Below, one piece after another: positions 1 through 6,566 of a DNA stretch of 27,354 bases. The notes under the pieces are model-generated. The model saw only the letters and a program-made list of their open reading frames with translations. It searched no databases and was not told the DNA's origin. Positions within the stretch are counted from its first letter, which is position 1. The number at the start of each line of letters is the position of its first letter. This DNA is from a virus: the IMG/VR virus record IMGVR_UViG_3300009001_000072, positions 1-27,354 of that record; one strand, 5' to 3'. Made by a program: the position numbers and the translations under genes.

Positions 1-1
1 G

Positions 2-91
2 GACGCCCAGGCCGAGACGGCACAGACCCTCGGGCCTGAGACGCTCAAGGCCGTGGTTGAAGGTCTCCGCATTGGCTTTGGTGTGCCATGA
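2..91 (+). CDS. C-terminal end of an unidentified upstream gene (partial)
   Basis: An open frame enters from the left edge and stops with TGA at 89-91, leaving 29 residues that end in RIGFGVP. The stop overlaps the ATG of the endolysin gene (ATGA), the same coupling seen at most other junctions here, so this is probably the end of a real rightward gene. Too little is present to identify it. Its position just before the lysis cassette would fit the last gene of a tail or injection module, which is inference only. Confidence 0.5.
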   Translation, partial: DAQAETAQTLGPETLKAVVEGLRIGFGVP

Positions 92-453
92 CTCGACTGA
101 GCGAACACTTTTCCTCGCACGAGTTTGCTTGCAAATGCGGCTGCGGCAGCGACGGCATAGACCCGTCACTTATCGTACTGCTGGAGTGGCTGCGGGCGGA
201 GATGGGCGGTCGGGCTGTCGCGGTCAATAGTGGCGTGCGGTGCCCCGCCTACAACGCCCAGATCGGCGGAGCATCCAACAGCCAGCATCTGCACGGGCGA
301 GCGGCAGACGTTGTCGTTGCTGGAGTGCCACCCGACGATGTCGCGGATTGGTTGGAGGGCTGCGGGATGTCGGGCCAGATCGGCCTCGGCAGATATTCTA
401 CGTTCGCCCACGTCGATGTGCGAGGCACCCGCGCCCGGTGGGATGGGCGATAG
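88..453 (+). CDS. Peptidase M15-type endolysin (L,D/D,D-carboxypeptidase-like)
   Basis: This 121-residue protein is the probable cell-wall hydrolase of the lysis cassette. It carries the M15A zinc-binding pattern: S65-x-H67-x2-G70-x-A72-x-D74 in SQHLHGRAAD, and a C-terminal HVD with H108 in FAHVDVRG. H67, D74 and H108 are the predicted zinc ligands. The length matches compact single-domain phage M15 enzymes that cleave peptide cross-links in peptidoglycan. There is no signal peptide, so export would depend on a holin. The start ATG overlaps the previous stop, and spanin-like and holin-like genes follow directly, which supports the lysis role. The exact bond cleaved cannot be read from the sequence. 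Confidence 0.88.
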   Translation: MTRLSEHFSSHEFACKCGCGSDGIDPSLIVLLEWLRAEMGGRAVAVNSGVRCPAYNAQIGGASNSQHLHGRAADVVVAGVPPDDVADWLEGCGMSGQIGLGRYSTFAHVDVRGTRARWDGR

Positions 454-461
454 TAGATGCG

Positions 462-749
462 ATGGCAGGTGATACGGCAATCGACCCAATAGGATGTGGA
501 CTGGTAGGACAATGGCTCAGTGTCACCGATCTACGCTCTCTGCTGCTTATGATCGTATTGTGCGCGGCCTCGGTTTGCGTCGTCCTGTACCGCCGCAATC
601 AAGTCCTGCAAGCGGGATGGAGGGCGGACTTGATCGAGCAATCGGCACTCAGGCAGGCCGACCACGATGCCCAGGCCGCTCTCGCCCGCGAAACTGCGGC
701 GACACTGAGCAGGCTGACCGCGCTGGTCGAAAATATGCCGAGGCATTAG
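462..749 (+). CDS. Rz-like i-spanin candidate, zero-frame product
   Basis: This 95-residue frame begins at ATG 462, nine bases after the endolysin stop. Residues about 24-42 form one hydrophobic membrane segment (LRSLLLMIVLCAASVCVVLY), followed by a positive RRN and then a charged helical region rich in Ala, Glu, Gln and Arg that is likely coiled coil. That is the topology of an inner-membrane spanin, which links inner and outer membranes in the last step of Gram-negative lysis. The frame ends rather early, at VENMPRH. The coiled-coil pattern resumes in the -1 frame (see 731-829), so the complete product may be longer. No separate Rz1-type lipoprotein was recognised. Confidence 0.6.
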   Translation: MAGDTAIDPIGCGLVGQWLSVTDLRSLLLMIVLCAASVCVVLYRRNQVLQAGWRADLIEQSALRQADHDAQAALARETAATLSRLTALVENMPRH

Positions 750-829
750 AGGCACTGCGGCAGGCCAATCGACGGGCGCAGCGTGTCATTGACCGGCAGA
801 TTGAAACCGTAACCAGGGACGCGGATTGA
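731..829 (+). CDS. -1 frame continuation of the spanin-like gene
   Basis: In the -1 frame relative to the 462 gene, codons from AAA 731 read KYAEALEALRQANRRAQR and go on to a TGA at 827-829. This is regular charged helix, just like the spanin coiled coil it would extend. Slipping back one base after GAA (729-731), at the CGAAAAT run, joins the two frames into a protein of about 122 residues, a more usual Rz length. The stop overlaps the holin-like ATG as TGATG, and this coupling only makes sense if the frame is translated. It could instead be a separate overlapping gene (ATG 617 is in this frame), or the shift could be a sequencing indel. Confidence 0.45.
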   Translation, partial: KYAEALEALRQANRRAQRVIDRQIETVTRDAD

Positions 830-1209
830 TGCTCAGCGCAGAGGCTGTGATGCTCGCATTGCTCGCCCTGGTGGCGTCGGCCTTCCCAACGCGCCATATC
901 TGGCGGCAGTGGCGACGGCGACGGGCCGGCGAGAACGTGCCGTGGGCAGCGAGGCTGACCGTGGCTATTCTCGCCGGCTATTGCTGGATTTATTTTGTCA
1001 ATCAGGCGTACTGGGCTTATGCTCGCTACCACGGGATGCCGGCGGTCCTGGTCTATGGTTGGGCAGCACTGGTGCTCAAAGCCGCTGCTGCGGCAGTATT
1101 CGTCGCCATAATTTGGCTATACAGCACACCGAAACGACGAGCGGCCAACGCCCTCACCTATCCGCTGGGGTGCGTGCTGGCTGGACTGCTGTTGATGGCG
1201 GCGCTTTAG
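829..1209 (+). CDS. Holin-like multi-pass membrane protein
   Basis: This 126-residue protein starts at ATG 829, overlapping the preceding TGA. It has four hydrophobic stretches at about residues 5-19, 42-60, 71-97 and 108-126. A very basic loop (RQWRRRRAG) follows the first, and KRR follows the third. Its position after an endolysin and a spanin-like gene suggests it is the holin that permeabilises the inner membrane for the endolysin. No named holin family was recognised, so the function rests on topology and context. It ends convergently with the XRE gene with a four-base overlap, and no obvious terminator lies between them. Confidence 0.6.
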   Translation: MLSAEAVMLALLALVASAFPTRHIWRQWRRRRAGENVPWAARLTVAILAGYCWIYFVNQAYWAYARYHGMPAVLVYGWAALVLKAAAAAVFVAIIWLYSTPKRRAANALTYPLGCVLAGLLLMAAL

Positions 1210-1427
1210 TAGTCGCCCTCCCCAAACCAGAGCCACCCCGCCTTCACGCCGAGCGCGTCGGCGATGGATTGTGCCGTCCGTATCCCTGGGCCCGTCTTCG
1301 GGGCCTCTTCATCAGTTCGGAGCAACTTATGGATTGCGCCGCGGGACGTGCCTGCCCGCCGTTCGATTTCCGCCAGGGTCCATTCTGACTGCTCGATCTC
1401 CGCCCGTAGGCGTGTCTGCCACTCCAT
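1206..1427 (-). CDS. XRE-type HTH regulator, last gene of the leftward operon
   Basis: The 73-residue product is almost entirely a lambda-repressor-like helix-turn-helix: TLAEIERRAGTSRGAIHKLL, then a helix with IADALGVKAGWLWFGEG, a typical XRE ending. It has no dimerisation or cleavage domain, so it is Cro-sized. ATG 1427 is chosen over the upstream TTG because it overlaps the previous gene's TGA and has an AGGAGAGGG ribosome-binding site. It probably binds phage operators; candidates are the dyads at 6894-6908 and 23641-23655 or 6964-6976, but no direct link is visible. Sitting at the distal end of the operon it could act as a late feedback repressor. Confidence 0.75.
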   Translation of the reverse strand: MEWQTRLRAEIEQSEWTLAEIERRAGTSRGAIHKLLRTDEEAPKTGPGIRTAQSIADALGVKAGWLWFGEGDY

Positions 1428-1888
1428 CACCAAATCCCTCTCCTGTCGCTTTCGGCCTGGATCATTTTGCGCCGCTCGTGCTGGACCTCCATTTCGCGCA
1501 AAATCCGCTCTCGCCGGCCTGACGCAGTGTCGCCGTCTTGCGTGGGCGGGGCAATTGTCGTCCCCGCCCCCCTGGGCGCAGATCCCCGGATAGCCTCCTC
1601 GACGGCCCGGTAGGCCGCTGTGGCAATGGGGTTTTGCTGGTCAGGGCCCAGAGCGCGATAACGCGCGAGCGCCTCCATGATCACGCCATGATGCCGGCGT
1701 GCAGCGAGCCCTATTGATCGCAGGCTATAGCCCGCATCGTGGAGGGCAGCCCATAGAGCCACCCTCGGGCCGGAAATATGCGGCGCCCTCGTGCGCTTGG
1801 CCATGTCGGCCTCTGTCGCTGTGGTCGCCGTCAACGCGGCCTTCATTGCTTTTCGGTAGGTCACGGCGTCGATTGTCGCTGGGTTCAT
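1427..1888 (-). CDS. DnaA domain IV-like DNA-binding protein
   Basis: This 153-residue protein has a central segment, residues about 38-80, that resembles the C-terminal DNA-binding domain of DnaA: a helix VALWAALHDAGYSLRSIG, then RRHHGVIMEALARY, matching the DnaA pattern of YSL-x2-IG followed by (D/H)H and a long helix. The usual Ser-Thr after the signature His is replaced by Gly-Val. There is no AAA+ ATPase domain. The C-terminal third is polar and charged. ATG 1888 follows a GGGAGGGG site. It may bind DnaA-box-like sites or regulate replication, but the function is not established. It lies directly after ssb in the operon. Confidence 0.6.
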   Translation of the reverse strand: MNPATIDAVTYRKAMKAALTATTATEADMAKRTRAPHISGPRVALWAALHDAGYSLRSIGLAARRHHGVIMEALARYRALGPDQQNPIATAAYRAVEEAIRGSAPRGAGTTIAPPTQDGDTASGRRERILREMEVQHERRKMIQAESDRRGIW

Positions 1889-1902
1889 CAATTCACCCCT
1901 CC

Positions 1903-2334
1903 CTAGAACGGCATGTCGTCGTCGAGTTCAAAGCCGCCATCGGACTGACCGTAGGCGGGCGGGCGATCGCCGCCCTGTGATCCCCCACCGCCGCCGATCA
2001 ATGTCAGGACGCCGCGGAACCGCTGCAGCACGACCTCGGTGCTGTACTTCTCCTGGCCGCCCTGGTCGGTCCACTTGCGGGTCTGCAGTTGGCCTTCGAC
2101 ATAGACCTCGGAGCCCTTTTGCAGATATTTCTCCGCCACGTCGGCGAGGTTCTGGTCGAAGACAACGACGCGATGCCACTCGGTCTTCTCGCGCTGCTCG
2201 CCAGAGGTCTTGTCCCGCCACCGCTCACTGGTGGCGATCGACATATTCACGATCTTATCACCCGATTGGGTATGGCGGACCTCTGGATCCCGCCCGAGAC
2301 GCCCCAGGATGATCGCCTTATTAACGCCGCTCAT
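1903..2334 (-). CDS. ssb: Single-stranded DNA-binding protein
   Basis: This 143-residue protein is a standard bacterial-type SSB. It begins [20 protein letters not shown] and has the OB-fold core ([40 protein letters not shown]) over residues 1-112. A short glycine-rich linker leads to the acidic tip DDDMPF, which in this family recruits repair and replication proteins. It binds ssDNA in recombination and replication. Its ATG overlaps the stop of the GapR-like gene as ATGA. It is shorter in the linker than host SSBs, as is common for phage copies. The neighbouring ERF protein ends in a very similar acidic tip. Confidence 0.95.
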   Translation of the reverse strand: MSGVNKAIILGRLGRDPEVRHTQSGDKIVNMSIATSERWRDKTSGEQREKTEWHRVVVFDQNLADVAEKYLQKGSEVYVEGQLQTRKWTDQGGQEKYSTEVVLQRFRGVLTLIGGGGGSQGGDRPPAYGQSDGGFELDDDMPF

Positions 2335-2573
2335 TGGCTGCCCTCCACTGCGTCGATGTAAAGTTCTGTCAGCGCCTGCATTTCGGAGCGCTCGTCGCGC
2401 TCCATCTTCCGCAGCCGGATCACCTGACGGATCGCCTTCGTGTCGAATCCGTTTGCCTTGGCCTCGGCCAATACCTCTCGGACATCCGCGGCGATCGCGG
2501 CCTTCTCCTCCTCCAGATGCTCTATGCGGTGGATGATGGAGCGCAACTGCTCCGTCGCAAAAGTCTCAGTCAT
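2331..2573 (-). CDS. GapR-like DUF2312 nucleoid-associated protein
   Basis: The 80-residue product matches the DUF2312 family: [20 protein letters not shown], then [20 protein letters not shown], then [13 protein letters not shown]. The long N-terminal helix with heptad leucines and isoleucines and the [15 protein letters not shown] helix are the family's dimerisation and DNA-clamping parts. GapR in Caulobacter binds overtwisted AT-rich DNA and aids replication. The phage copy may tune topology at the phage origin or compete with host GapR; that is inference. It starts inside the last codons of ninB (8-base overlap). The family is largely alphaproteobacterial, which supports the host assignment. 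Confidence 0.85.
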   Translation of the reverse strand: MTETFATEQLRSIIHRIEHLEEEKAAIAADVREVLAEAKANGFDTKAIRQVIRLRKMERDERSEMQALTELYIDAVEGSQ

Positions 2574-2985
2574 TGGAGTTTCCTTTCAAGAAACTGGTTT
2601 CCCACTTGGTCCCGGCGGACCACTTCACCCCCCACTCGTCACCCGTCTTGCGGATGAAGGTGAGAAGATCTCGGAACTGCGAGGCTGACAGCAGGGAGGT
2701 GTGCGGAGAGACCGCGAACGGGTATCCGTCCAACCCCTCGGCATACTGCACCTCGTAGCCGCAGGCCTGCATGAAGATTGATTTCCAGACCTCTGGTGGA
2801 TGCGTCCGCCCCTCTGGACGTGCCGCGGCTATGTCCGCCAGCATCGCCCACAGGGCGGCGTTTTGGTCAAGGGTCCGCTGTGGCGGGCCGATCGTCACGA
2901 CGGTATCGGCTGGCGCAGTTTTGATCAGGTTTCGGACCAGAGCGCGCTGCTCTGGTCCTTTGAGAACGACCTTGCGTTTGGTCAT
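2566..2985 (-). CDS. ninB: NinB-like recombination protein
   Basis: This 139-residue protein fits the NinB (lambda Orf) family: an N-terminal RALVRNLIKTAPADTVVTIG, then the family's typical RTLDQNAALWAMLADI, a PEVWKSIFMQACG segment, and a C-terminal LTFIRKTGDEWGVKW. NinB proteins bind ssDNA and SSB-coated ssDNA and help load recombinases, substituting for RecFOR. That fits the neighbours SSB, ERF and the exonuclease. The ATG at 2985 overlaps the exonuclease stop (ATGA) and was preferred to a much longer upstream extension that would run antisense-free but through the exonuclease in another frame. Confidence 0.85.
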   Translation of the reverse strand: MTKRKVVLKGPEQRALVRNLIKTAPADTVVTIGPPQRTLDQNAALWAMLADIAAARPEGRTHPPEVWKSIFMQACGYEVQYAEGLDGYPFAVSPHTSLLSASQFRDLLTFIRKTGDEWGVKWSAGTKWETSFLKGNSND

Positions 2986-3665
2986 GCGGAGATCGGCCCG
3001 AGCAGATTGACGGCTGCCATGCGGTCGTAGATCTGGCGATTGCGCTCCACGTCCGCGCGACAGTATTCGATGATCCCCGAATGCCGGCCTTCCTCCCAGG
3101 CTGTCGCGACCGACGCCCCATCGAGGCCCTCGCCTTTGCCGGGTATCCCGAGGGCGAAGCAGACCTCGTCCAGGCTCACCATGTCCCGGTGACCGGCCCA
3201 GGTGTGCATCAGGTCCACGATAGTGTCCGACCACGGTTTCGGATCTCGCGGCCAATGCCTCGGCAGCGTCACGCCCAGGATGATGGCGCGAATTGTCAGG
3301 AACCTGATGTCGAACCCGGTGATGTTGTGACCTACGAATCGGGCGGCGCGGCCCCTGTTAAGGGCGTCAAAGAACTGCCGCAAGATCTCTGCCTCGCTCT
3401 CCTGAGACCACTCCACCATATGCGTGACCTCGGTGAGCCCTGTCCCAATCGCCCAGCCGATCGTGCAGACGTGGCCGTAGGCAGGATTCATCCCGGCCTT
3501 GTGGACCGCCTCCAAGATCGCGCCAGGCTTTTGTTCCTGTTCCCATTTCTGGATGGTCTCCTCCTTCTTCATGCTGGCGGGCGGGCGCACTCGCGCGGCC
3601 ACCCGGTCGATGGCCTCCTGCGTCTGCGGGGGGATCGTTTCGATGTCGAAAAAGCAGGTTGTCAT
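2982..3665 (-). CDS. PolB-type DEDDy 3'-5' exonuclease
   Basis: The 227-residue product has the DEDD exonuclease motifs in order: Exo I FDIET (D7, E9), Exo II GHNITGFDIRFL (N114, D119), and Exo III YCRADVERNRQIY (Y201, D205), making it DEDDy type. It resembles the stand-alone exonuclease family related to the proofreading domain of family B polymerases (DNA_pol_B_exo2). It probably trims 3' ends in recombination or replication. No polymerase domain is attached. Its message has the ACTGGAGAC leader motif before ATG 3665. It is followed by ninB with an ATGA overlap and preceded by the annealing protein. Confidence 0.88.
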   Translation of the reverse strand: MTTCFFDIETIPPQTQEAIDRVAARVRPPASMKKEETIQKWEQEQKPGAILEAVHKAGMNPAYGHVCTIGWAIGTGLTEVTHMVEWSQESEAEILRQFFDALNRGRAARFVGHNITGFDIRFLTIRAIILGVTLPRHWPRDPKPWSDTIVDLMHTWAGHRDMVSLDEVCFALGIPGKGEGLDGASVATAWEEGRHSGIIEYCRADVERNRQIYDRMAAVNLLGPISA

Positions 3666-3677
3666 TGTCGTCTCCAG

Positions 3678-4442
3678 TTAGAACGGGATCTCGTCGTCGA
3701 GATCCTTTGCGAGGTTGCTCGCGGGTTTGTCGGCGGGTTTGTCCGCCTGGGCCAGCAGGACGGCCTTGATCTTATCTTTGGTGGACCGGACCGGCCCAAG
3801 GGCCTTCAATGCGGGTGGAAACGCCTTCCAGACCTCCGACAGCCCGTCGAGGCTGGTGCAGGCTGACATTGTCTCCAGAGCCGCCTGGATGGCCTCTCTG
3901 TCGATGGCCGGCGCTGCTGGCTTGTCCTGCGCCTTGGGCGGCTCGCCGCTCTCCTCGTCGCTCCCAGGCTCTTCGTGTGTCGCACGCAGGCTCTCGCCCT
4001 TGTGCCACAGATCCAGGGCTGCGCCGAACCTCATGGCCGCATTCCGCAGGGCATCGCCGATCGTCTCTTTGATTGCGTCTCCGCCCCGCTTGCCGTCCGG
4101 GTGACCATATCCGAGGCGGGCGACGCCGCAGACGGTGAGCCGGATCCACATGCCGCCGTTCTGGTCGATCGCAGGGGTGCCGTCTTCGCTCACGGTGACC
4201 GGCTCCCAGTTCCACTGTGGGTCAGCGTCGAGGAGGCGGTTGGTCAGGGCGGCGTGGCCGACGTAGGAGAGGTGCGTGGCATTGCGATGATGGTAGCCGC
4301 CGCACTGTTTGCAGTTGATGTAGCCGGCCCGGTCCTCGGTCTGCCGTTTGCTCTGCTTAGGCAGCAGCGAGATCTGGCTGTCCGGGAATGGCTCGCGGAG
4401 GAGGGATAATCCGTTAAGGGGTTGAGTCTTCTTGTCAGTCAT
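3678..4442 (-). CDS. erf: ERF/Rad52-like single-strand annealing protein
   Basis: This 254-residue protein matches the ERF-like annealing family of phages: a CKQCGGYHH segment near residue 45, then LSYVGHAALTNRLLDADP, WNWEPV, GGMWIRLTVCGVARLGYG, and DAIKETIGDALRNAAMRFGA. The core covers about residues 35-155. A charged linker and a helical C-terminal region follow, ending in LDDEIPF. It should anneal complementary ssDNA and drive circularisation or replication-linked recombination with SSB and the exonuclease. ATG 4442 was chosen over an upstream TTG because it overlaps the stop of the 36-residue gene (ATGA). The end resembles the SSB acidic tip. Confidence 0.88.
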   Translation of the reverse strand: MTDKKTQPLNGLSLLREPFPDSQISLLPKQSKRQTEDRAGYINCKQCGGYHHRNATHLSYVGHAALTNRLLDADPQWNWEPVTVSEDGTPAIDQNGGMWIRLTVCGVARLGYGHPDGKRGGDAIKETIGDALRNAAMRFGAALDLWHKGESLRATHEEPGSDEESGEPPKAQDKPAAPAIDREAIQAALETMSACTSLDGLSEVWKAFPPALKALGPVRSTKDKIKAVLLAQADKPADKPASNLAKDLDDEIPF

Positions 4443-4549
4443 GTCATCACCAAAAGCACGATCCAAAACAGCATCACGGCGTAGAACGCGGCAGCCCCGA
4501 GCAGGGCCGCTGCGTCATAGATCCAGGCTCGCAGACTACTTTTTCGCAT
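4439..4549 (-). CDS. 36-residue single-pass membrane protein
   Basis: A short gene lies between the 139-residue protein and erf. ATG 4549 opens a frame starting MRKSSLRAWIYDAAALLGAA and continuing through a hydrophobic stretch (FYAVMLFWIVLLVMT) to a TGA at 4439-4441. The start overlaps the previous gene by 14 bases and the stop overlaps erf's ATG as ATGA, the same coupling as its neighbours. The positive N-terminus followed by one membrane helix predicts a small inner-membrane protein with its N-terminus in the cytoplasm. No family was recognised. Small membrane proteins in this position can be exclusion or host-takeover factors, but that is speculation. Confidence 0.65.
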   Translation of the reverse strand: MRKSSLRAWIYDAAALLGAAAFYAVMLFWIVLLVMT

Positions 4550-4955
4550 GGCTTTGGTCCGTCAGGATGTTGCTGGAGAGATCCTGCATCAGGGTCTGCA
4601 GCGGGTTGACGTAGCGCACGTCGATCCCTGCCTCCTCGCCCGCGGCAATCAGATTCGAGACCTGCTGCATGAAGGCCTGGAGCCGGCGCGCGTCCCCATC
4701 TGGGAGGCCGTTCGCCCAGTCGAGCGCCTCCTGCAGCGCCTCCTCCAGGGTGTCCGCCCGGAAGTGCTGCCGGCGTTGGCGGTCCCATTTGTGCCGGTCC
4801 TTGTCAGCGCCGCTGTCCCAATACGAGACGTGCATCTTGCTCACGTTGTCCTCGTTGGCCTCCAGCAGCACAAACGCCTCCGGGCAAACGAGACCCTTGT
4901 CCAGCATGACCTGGGCGATCGCGTCCAGGGCTTTCGACACTTGGTAGATTTCCAT
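4536..4955 (-). CDS. Conserved-looking phage protein of unknown function (139 aa)
   Basis: The product begins MEIYQVSKALDAIAQVMLDK and is rich in acidic and aromatic residues, with a YWDSGADKDRHKW patch in the middle and a mostly helical C-terminal half. No enzyme motif, membrane segment or signal peptide is seen. The start at 4955 is chosen because the region upstream belongs to the preceding gene and a CTGGAG ribosome-binding site sits just before it. It lies in the leftward early operon two bases after the previous stop, so it is co-expressed with the recombination genes. The function is unknown. Confidence 0.75.
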   Translation of the reverse strand: MEIYQVSKALDAIAQVMLDKGLVCPEAFVLLEANEDNVSKMHVSYWDSGADKDRHKWDRQRRQHFRADTLEEALQEALDWANGLPDGDARRLQAFMQQVSNLIAAGEEAGIDVRYVNPLQTLMQDLSSNILTDQSHAKK

Positions 4956-4957
4956 GA

Positions 4958-5245
4958 CTATTCTCCAGTCGGGTTGAGGTTTTCGGCGGCGATCTCGGCG
5001 TCCTGCAGGCACTCCTCGCAGAGCCCGGACGTGATCATCGCATCCAGTTCAGTCACCCCGCACTCGCCGCAGCGGTGGAGGGTGGCGAGGTTATAGACGG
5101 CGTCCAATTTGGGTCCGTTGCGGCTGGCGCACTGGCAGCCATGCCGGAACTCCAGGCCGTCGAGGAACTCCCCGACAGTCTGCTCTCGTTCGCGCTCCAG
5201 GGCATCCCAGATGTCGCGCATCGTCACAAAAATGGGTACAGGCAT
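4958..5245 (-). CDS. Small zinc-ribbon protein (95 aa)
   Basis: The 95-residue product has cysteine pairs C37-x-C39, C59-x2-C62 and C76-x2-C79 (HGCQCA, RCGEC, LCEEC), suggesting one zinc ribbon from the last two pairs. The N-terminal half is helical and charged (RDIWDALEREREQTVGEF). ATG 5245 is preceded by CTGGAGACGACGGG, a form of the operon's repeated initiation motif; an internal ATG nine residues... inside the frame (MRDIW) is an alternative without that motif. Likely roles are nucleic-acid or protein binding; no named family was recognised. Confidence 0.75.
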   Translation of the reverse strand: MPVPIFVTMRDIWDALEREREQTVGEFLDGLEFRHGCQCASRNGPKLDAVYNLATLHRCGECGVTELDAMITSGLCEECLQDAEIAAENLNPTGE

Positions 5246-5274
5246 CCCGTCGTCTCCAGTCTCAGGGGTGGTGG

Positions 5275-6030
5275 TTATTTCACGCGCATGCCGGTGTAGG
5301 GGCTCTCCAGGGCTATCCCCCAGGCGCGATTGATCAGGGCTGTCTGTTCGTCGGAGCCGCTGTAGTCGCCCAGGGTGGCCCACTCGTAGGCGGACGCCAT
5401 CCAGGGGTTGGGGTCACAAACATCGTGCAGGGCATCCGCGCCAAGGCCGGTTGCGTTGGCGTTCTCGGCGTTGACCTTGTCCGCCTCGGCGGCGGTCAGG
5501 CCGCGGGCGACGATCCGGTGGAAGGTGTCGGCGATCTCCAGCGCGATCTGCTGGTTGTCATAATCCGCGGCGGCGTCGGCCACCTGCTTGTCGGCCTCGG
5601 CCAGGGCAGCCACGAACAATTCCTCGGCGCGCTGCCAGGAGCAGTCGTCTTCCTCGCCAGAGAAGAAAACGCCCAAAATAACGCCCCAGTCGTCGACATC
5701 ATAGTCGCAGTAGGTGGCAGCCATGCGCTTCTGCAGGTAGGCGTCAAGGTCATAGTCGGCCTCGGTCCACTCGTCGTAGCGCGCATGCATCATCCACAGG
5801 ATGCTCTCGGCCTCGTCGAGGGATTCCAGGGTGCCGTCGAACCGATCGGCCAAGACCTGATATTTGCCCTCATCGAAGGGGCCGACGCCGATGATCGAAC
5901 CGCCCGAGTATTCGATGACCTCGTTGCAGTCAGGGTAGATCTCTCGGTCGGTGTCGTTTGCGGGGCGGCGTTTGCCGGTGGTGGTCCACGCGAGGCACTC
6001 GGTTGGGCGGCAGAAATGCGGGGTCATCAT
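5275..6030 (-). CDS. Acidic protein of unknown function (251 aa)
   Basis: The protein is strongly acidic and rich in Trp, Tyr and Ala, with segments such as DCNEVIEYSGGSIIGVGPFDE, ILWMMHARYDEWTEADYDLD and a long Ala/Glu-rich helix (ALAEADKQVADAAADYDN). No catalytic motif, membrane segment or cysteine cluster was recognised. The start is one of two adjacent ATGs (6030 or 6027) behind a CACTGGAGACGATCA leader. It is the third gene of the leftward operon. Strong acidity in an early phage protein would fit DNA mimicry or interaction with host DNA-binding proteins, but there is no direct evidence for this. Confidence 0.75.
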   Translation of the reverse strand: MMTPHFCRPTECLAWTTTGKRRPANDTDREIYPDCNEVIEYSGGSIIGVGPFDEGKYQVLADRFDGTLESLDEAESILWMMHARYDEWTEADYDLDAYLQKRMAATYCDYDVDDWGVILGVFFSGEEDDCSWQRAEELFVAALAEADKQVADAAADYDNQQIALEIADTFHRIVARGLTAAEADKVNAENANATGLGADALHDVCDPNPWMASAYEWATLGDYSGSDEQTALINRAWGIALESPYTGMRVK

Positions 6031-6100
6031 TGATCGTCTCCAGTGCAGAATGGTGATGGTATATCAGGTTTCGGTGTTTGGCCAGAGGCATGTTGATGGT

Positions 6101-6121
6101 GGGGGGACTTGAAGTCCCCCC
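6101..6121 (-). promoter_or_regulatory. Intergenic RNA hairpin with CUUCAAG loop
   Basis: A perfect inverted repeat has ten-base arms (6101-6110 and 6112-6121) around one central base. In the leftward message it folds as six G-C pairs plus A-U and C-G, closing a UUCAA loop. It lies just after the stop of the 131-residue gene and about 70 bases before the next start. No U-tract follows (the message continues ACCAUCAAC), so it is not a standard intrinsic terminator. Attenuation, mRNA processing or stability are possible roles. A near copy follows the capsid gene at 26004. Confidence 0.7.
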
Positions 6122-6127
6122 TAGGCA

Positions 6128-6523
6128 TTACGCCGCGGCTGCGAGGCAGGCCTTCACGGCGTTTGCCGGGAATTTGTAGATCTTGCCGTTTTCGCGAGAC
6201 TGCCCCAGGATGGGCATCTTGGTGGCGCGGGTCTTCAGACCGATAATCTCAAAGGTTTCGCCGCCATAGGAGAACTCCTTGCCCAGATCGTCGGGCGAGA
6301 GGCCGTAGCGGAACGCATAGGCGACGAAATCAACCGCCTCTTTTGTCTGGACCGTTCCGTCGCTGTCGATCGCGGCGATCTCCAGTTTCATGGTGGCCCA
6401 CTCCGCGGTGTAGGTGCCGCGGCCCGTGGTGATTGTAACGCCGTGCTTCTTGGCGACAGCGGCCAGCGCCTCTTCGACATCGGCGCGAATGGACTTGAGC
6501 AACGTGGGGGTGATAACGGTCAT
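6128..6523 (-). CDS. Phage protein of unknown function (131 aa)
   Basis: The product starts MTVITPTLLKSIRADVEEAL and alternates helices and strands: KKHGVTITTGRGTYTAEWATMKLEI, AVDFVAYAFRYGLSPDDLGKEF, and GETFEIIGLKTRATKMPIL. The C-terminus reads GKIYKFPANAVKACLAAAA. It looks like a small globular cytosolic protein; no named domain was recognised. ATG 6523 is preceded by CTGGAGACCAGAC, and the 18 bases ending the leader and opening the gene are identical to those at the 23587 gene. It is the second gene of the leftward operon. Confidence 0.78.
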   Translation of the reverse strand: MTVITPTLLKSIRADVEEALAAVAKKHGVTITTGRGTYTAEWATMKLEIAAIDSDGTVQTKEAVDFVAYAFRYGLSPDDLGKEFSYGGETFEIIGLKTRATKMPILGQSRENGKIYKFPANAVKACLAAAA

Positions 6524-6566
6524 GTCTGGTCTCCAGGGGGGGGGAGGGGTTTAGAGGGTTGGTTGT

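Noticed and set aside
1195-1225. Possible terminator between the convergent holin-like and XRE genes
   Set aside because: Only a weak GGCG/CGCC pairing without a U-run is seen.
2566-3255. N-terminally extended 229-codon version of the NinB frame
   Set aside because: The extra part lies in another frame over the exonuclease gene; ATG 2985 matches the family start and overlaps the exonuclease stop.
3081-3866. 261-codon plus-strand open frame opposite the exonuclease and erf genes
   Set aside because: It crosses two recognised leftward genes and their junction and has no protein-like motif.
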